Below, in pieces: positions 60,779 to 64,000 of a DNA stretch of 64,000 nt; the stretch's first letter is position 1, and each line of letters starts with the position of its first letter. The position numbers and the translations under genes are program-made. The notes beneath the pieces are model-generated. The model did no database searches. It had not been told where the DNA came from and saw nothing but the letters and a program-made list of their open reading frames with translations. The stretch is taken from NCBI RefSeq assembly GCF_030433895.1, contig NZ_JARUXE010000020.1, positions 22,891 through 86,890 of the forward strand. The letters are read 5' to 3'. This DNA is from Arthrobacter sp. PsM3 (GTDB lineage Bacteria; Actinomycetota; Actinomycetes; Actinomycetales; Micrococcaceae).

Positions 60779-63357
60779 CTCTGACACCCCAGCGCAGCGC
60801 CGGTGCCCGCTCCGGCCAGTCCGGGCCGGCCGCGGGTGCCGGCTCCGCCGACCACGACCCGGGTTCCCTCCGGGCGCCCCGGAAGGGCCGGACGAAGGCC
60901 GGGGCGCAGCCGTGGCTGATGGCCCTGGCGGTGGCACTCGCCGTGGCCGGTGCTGCGCTGAGCCTCAACGGAGTGCTGCGGGGATGGGCGTGGTACTCCC
61001 CCGTCCTGTCCACGGTCCTCACGGTGGCGTTCACCCTGGCAGCCCTCCGCGCGCTCCGGTGGCGCAGCGTTTTCGTGACTGCCGGGGCGCTGGCTGCCCT
61101 GGCCCTGATCCTGGCCTTCACCTTCTTCCGCCCGCAGAGCATCATGGGCTTCATTCCCTCCGGCGCCACCATGGCGCAGCTGGGCCGGTACCTGCGCCGT
61201 GCCAGTGAGACGATCCTTGCCGAGAGCGCCCCGGTGGCCCCGAATGCCGGCATCGTCCTGCTGGCCTGCGCCGTGCTTGGGCTGCTGGTGATCCTGATCG
61301 ATGCCCTGGCCTATCCGCTGGCCCTGCCGGCGACGAGCGGACTCGGGATCCTCGCCATCCTCATTGTTCCCGCCACGATCAAACCGCAAAGTGTCGGCGT
61401 GCTGGGTTTCGCGGCGGCGGCCTCGGGTTATCTCATGGTCCTCGGCTGCAGCCACTGGTTCGCGCCGGACTCACGGACCGGAGCGGACACCGCGCGCAAC
61501 CCGGGCCAGTTCCGCCGTGGCGCCGTGACCGGAGCGGCGGCCCTGGCCCTGACCCTGTTGCTCCAACTGGTCATCCCGGGATTTGACCAGGGCGTCTTCC
61601 CGCAGGGCTCGCGGCTGAACCCCTTCGGTCCGGCCACGGGGCTCAACCCGATGATCAGCCTGGGCAACAGCCTGCGCAGCCCCACGGGCGACGGAAGGAT
61701 CACCTTCGCCACCAATGCCGCCACCACCCCGTACCTTCGCTCCGTGACGGTGGACAGTTTCGGCGGCGACAACTGGGCCCCGGAGGACCGCAATGAGACC
61801 CGCCGGCTGGGCACGGGCCGGATGGAATCGGGCGTCGAGTCCGCCGCCACGGAAGTCCGGGTGGTCACGGCGGTCAACACCGGCCAGTTCACCAGCCCCT
61901 ATCTGCCGGTGCCCTACGCCCCGGAGGCCGTCAACGGTCTCACCGGCCGCTGGAGCTGGGACCCTGCCACGCTGAGCATCAAGGGGGTCGACACCAATTC
62001 CCATGCCCAGCAGTACGTCGTGCTCTCGGTGGCTCCGCAGCTCACCCCGGACCTGCTGGCCCGGGCCACCGGGCCGGTGCAGGGCGTCCCGGACCAGTTC
62101 ATCCGGCCGCCGGAGAACGTCCCGGAGATTGTCCGCACGACCGCAGACGCTGTGACCGCGGGCAGCGCCACTCCCTATGCCCGGGCCATGGCAATCCAGC
62201 GGTATCTGCGCTCGGCAAATTTCAGCTACTCGCTGCAGTCACCGGTGCAGGGGGGCTATGACGGCAACGGACTGTCGGTGCTGGCGGACTTCCTGACCCA
62301 GAAGAGCGGATACTGCATCCACTTCGCCTCGGCCATGGCCGTGATGGCCCGGCTGGAAGGGATCCCCAGCCGCATCGCCGTCGGCTACGCGCCGGGCCGC
62401 CCCACCGGCTCCACGGTCTCGATCGGCGGCCAGGGCGCCCTGCCCGAGTTTGAGGTCGATGCCCGTGACGCCCATGCCTGGCCGGAGCTGTACTTCCAGG
62501 GACTTGGCTGGATCCCCTTCGAACCCACACCCTCGCGCGGCGTGGTTCCGTCCTATGCCGAGGATGCCGCCTCACCCGGCGGCGCCAGCACCAACGAAAA
62601 CAACGATGGCCTGATTCCCAGCAACGGTGCCACCGCCGCGCCGCTGCCCAGTGTCGCGCCGCTGCCGCTCCCGGGGAATGCGGCCGCGCCGGCGGATGCG
62701 GCACGCCGGATCCTGCCCGTGCTCTACGGCGCCGGTGCCCTGCTGTTGCTGGGGCTGCTGGTGGCGTCCCCGCACCTGGCGCGTACCGCAGTGCGCCGCC
62801 GCCGGTTGTCAGCTTCCGCGGCCGGCGGTGCCGCGGCGGTGCGGGCCTGGGCGGAACTGCGCGACCTGGCGATGGACTTCGGTGTGGCGCCGCGGGACAG
62901 TGAGACCCCCCGCCATTTCTCCGACAGGCTGCGTTCCTCGGGGGCACTCGGAGAACCTGAGGGCCTGGACGCGGACAGCCACGGGGCGGTCCGGTCGCTG
63001 GCCGCGGATTTCGAACGCGCGCAATACGGCCGTCCTCCATCCGCGCCCGATGCCGGCGGCCTGCCCGGAGGTGCCCGCAAGTCTGCCGGCGCCGGGGTTC
63101 CCGCCAGCGGTCCAGGGGAACCGGCCGCCCACTGGATCGCAGCGGTCCGCGCCTCGCTGCGGGCCCATGCCGGGCCGCTGGTCCGGTTCCGCGCAGCGTG
63201 GCTGCCGCCTTCCCTCTTGGCCGCCTGGCGCAGTGCCGCCACGGCGCCGTTCCGCGCCGCCCGCGGCACAGCAAAGCGCACCCGGCGCGGCCTCGCGGGT
63301 GCCTGGTCAAGGACCCGCGGGGGGTTGCGCCGGGTGCGCTGGCTGCACCGGAGCTGA
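60775..63357 (+). CDS. TgpA-like membrane transglutaminase (DUF3488/transglutaminase/DUF4129)
   Basis: 860 residues. An N-terminal 40-residue Gly/Ala-rich tail, then about six or seven membrane helices (DUF3488), an extracytoplasmic part, the transglutaminase core with the catalytic triad Cys in GYCIHFASAMAVMARLEGIP, His in DARDAHAWPELY, and Asp/Glu in LGWIPFEPTP, a Ser/Asn/Pro linker, a last helix (ILPVLYGAGALLLLGLL) and a cytoplasmic DUF4129-like tail ending in an Arg-rich segment. It overlaps the DUF58 gene by 4 bp. Likely a membrane peptidase or cross-linker; substrate unknown. Confidence 0.9.
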   Translation: MTLTPQRSAGARSGQSGPAAGAGSADHDPGSLRAPRKGRTKAGAQPWLMALAVALAVAGAALSLNGVLRGWAWYSPVLSTVLTVAFTLAALRALRWRSVFVTAGALAALALILAFTFFRPQSIMGFIPSGATMAQLGRYLRRASETILAESAPVAPNAGIVLLACAVLGLLVILIDALAYPLALPATSGLGILAILIVPATIKPQSVGVLGFAAAASGYLMVLGCSHWFAPDSRTGADTARNPGQFRRGAVTGAAALALTLLLQLVIPGFDQGVFPQGSRLNPFGPATGLNPMISLGNSLRSPTGDGRITFATNAATTPYLRSVTVDSFGGDNWAPEDRNETRRLGTGRMESGVESAATEVRVVTAVNTGQFTSPYLPVPYAPEAVNGLTGRWSWDPATLSIKGVDTNSHAQQYVVLSVAPQLTPDLLARATGPVQGVPDQFIRPPENVPEIVRTTADAVTAGSATPYARAMAIQRYLRSANFSYSLQSPVQGGYDGNGLSVLADFLTQKSGYCIHFASAMAVMARLEGIPSRIAVGYAPGRPTGSTVSIGGQGALPEFEVDARDAHAWPELYFQGLGWIPFEPTPSRGVVPSYAEDAASPGGASTNENNDGLIPSNGATAAPLPSVAPLPLPGNAAAPADAARRILPVLYGAGALLLLGLLVASPHLARTAVRRRRLSASAAGGAAAVRAWAELRDLAMDFGVAPRDSETPRHFSDRLRSSGALGEPEGLDADSHGAVRSLAADFERAQYGRPPSAPDAGGLPGGARKSAGAGVPASGPGEPAAHWIAAVRASLRAHAGPLVRFRAAWLPPSLLAAWRSAATAPFRAARGTAKRTRRGLAGAWSRTRGGLRRVRWLHRS

Positions 63358-63380
63358 GGCAGCTCCGGCCGGGACGGTTC

Positions 63381-64000
63381 CTAGCCGGCGTAGGGGTCGG
63401 CGATGCCGATGTACTGGGTGTAGAGGTATTCCTCGATGCCTTCGAGTCCGCCTTCACGGCCCAGGCCGGACTGCTTGACCCCGCCGAAGGGCGCGGCCGC
63501 ATTGGAGACGACTCCGGCGTTCAGGCCCAGCATGCCGGTCTCGAGGCGTTCGCCCATCCGGATGCCGCGGTTGAGGTCCCGGGTGAAGACGTACGCGACC
63601 AGGCCGTACTCGGTGTTGTTCGCCAGCCGGACAGCCTCGTCCTCGGTGTCGAAGGTGATGATCGGGGCGACGGGTCCGAAGATCTCCTCGGACAGGATCC
63701 GGGTGCCCTCGGTGACGCCCTTGAGGATGGTCGGCTGGTAGAAGTAGCCCGGGCCCTCGACGGCGGCGCCGCCAATGACCGCGACCGCGCCGGCGGACAC
63801 GGCGTCGGAGACCAGCTCGTGCACCTTGTCGCGGCTCTTCGCGTCGATCAGCGGGCCCACCTTGGACTCCGCCTCGGTGCCGCGGGCGGTGGTCATGTCC
63901 GCCATCTTCGCGGCGAACTTCTCCGCGAACTCGTCGGCGACGGATTCGTGCACGATGAACCGGTTCGCGGCCGTGCAGGCCTCGCCCATGTTCCGCAGCT
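63381..64000 (-). CDS. gabD: NAD(P)-dependent succinate-semialdehyde dehydrogenase, C-terminal 206 residues, cut at window edge
   Basis: The gene starts beyond base 64000. The visible part carries the catalytic Cys in MGEACTAANRF, the conserved SEEIFGPVAPIITFDTEDEA (EIFGP motif), FGGVKQSGLGREGG and the end YLYTQYIGIADPYAG. Family members oxidise succinate semialdehyde to succinate in the GABA or putrescine pathway. It converges on the transglutaminase gene with 23 bp between stops. The assignment to GabD rests on overall similarity of this C-terminal half; other aldehyde dehydrogenases of the family remain possible. Confidence 0.82.
   Translation of the reverse strand, partial: LRNMGEACTAANRFIVHESVADEFAEKFAAKMADMTTARGTEAESKVGPLIDAKSRDKVHELVSDAVSAGAVAVIGGAAVEGPGYFYQPTILKGVTEGTRILSEEIFGPVAPIITFDTEDEAVRLANNTEYGLVAYVFTRDLNRGIRMGERLETGMLGLNAGVVSNAAAPFGGVKQSGLGREGGLEGIEEYLYTQYIGIADPYAG

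Noticed and set aside
1..64000. CRISPR array, prophage, integrase, transposase or rRNA operon
   Set aside because: No regularly spaced repeat with unique spacers, no phage structural gene, no transposase or integrase motif and no rRNA sequence was seen; the only RNA gene supported is tRNA-Gln.

Overview
The window is high-GC DNA with an actinobacterial gene complement that fits Micrococcaceae, most like Arthrobacter or Pseudarthrobacter. The signs are an Rpf cell-wall hydrolase in the order tatD-rpf-rsmA-ispE, an LpdA-type quinone reductase next to a purine nucleoside phosphorylase and a phosphohexomutase (as in mycobacteria), SCO4848- and DUF2505-family proteins, a SufS-SufU pair, and frequent GTG starts. 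The genus call is inference; no 16S rRNA gene lies here.

Positions 1-6.4 kb: the end of an MHS-family transporter diverges from a nitrate assimilation operon, narK, nasA (molybdopterin nitrate reductase) and nasB (FAD/BFD electron-transfer subunit). Positions 6.5-16.9 kb hold mostly housekeeping or unassigned genes: a lipoprotein, membrane proteins, a flavodoxin, an aldehyde dehydrogenase, lpdA, punA, an Rrf2 regulator and pmmB. Positions 16.9-23.5 kb return to nitrogen: nirD diverges from nirB, followed by a uroporphyrinogen-III methyltransferase (siroheme precursor), a HemD fused to a winged helix, and a small NirB-like FAD protein. I see one shared promoter layout before narK, nirB and the FAD gene: 11-bp-phased GlnR-type half-sites whose last element ends exactly 10 nt before a TANNNT -10 hexamer. 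This ties the separated pieces into one probable nitrogen regulon.

Positions 23.6-33.8 kb: deoC, a small membrane protein, a YdjM-like protein, mfd, an SDR/DUF2867 oxidoreductase, DUF2505 and SCO4848 proteins, and sufS-sufU with a palindromic operator. Positions 34.0-45.9 kb hold four consecutive, same-strand, about 900-residue regulators. Each has an N-terminal AAA/STAND ATPase and a C-terminal LuxR helix-turn-helix. A 938-bp non-coding stretch rich in hairpins and repeats divides them. This array sits between pth and sufS/mfd, interrupting the common glmU-prs-rplY-pth-mfd order, and is the most accessory-looking part of the window.

Positions 46-64 kb: pth, rplY, prs, glmU, tRNA-Gln, a TetR regulator, a 101-bp tandem repeat, an ABC-F protein, ispE, rsmA, rpf and tatD on the minus strand. 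Then come moxR, a DUF58 protein and a TgpA-like transglutaminase on the plus strand, and the 3' part of a succinate-semialdehyde dehydrogenase gene at the right edge. I found no CRISPR array, prophage or intact insertion sequence.
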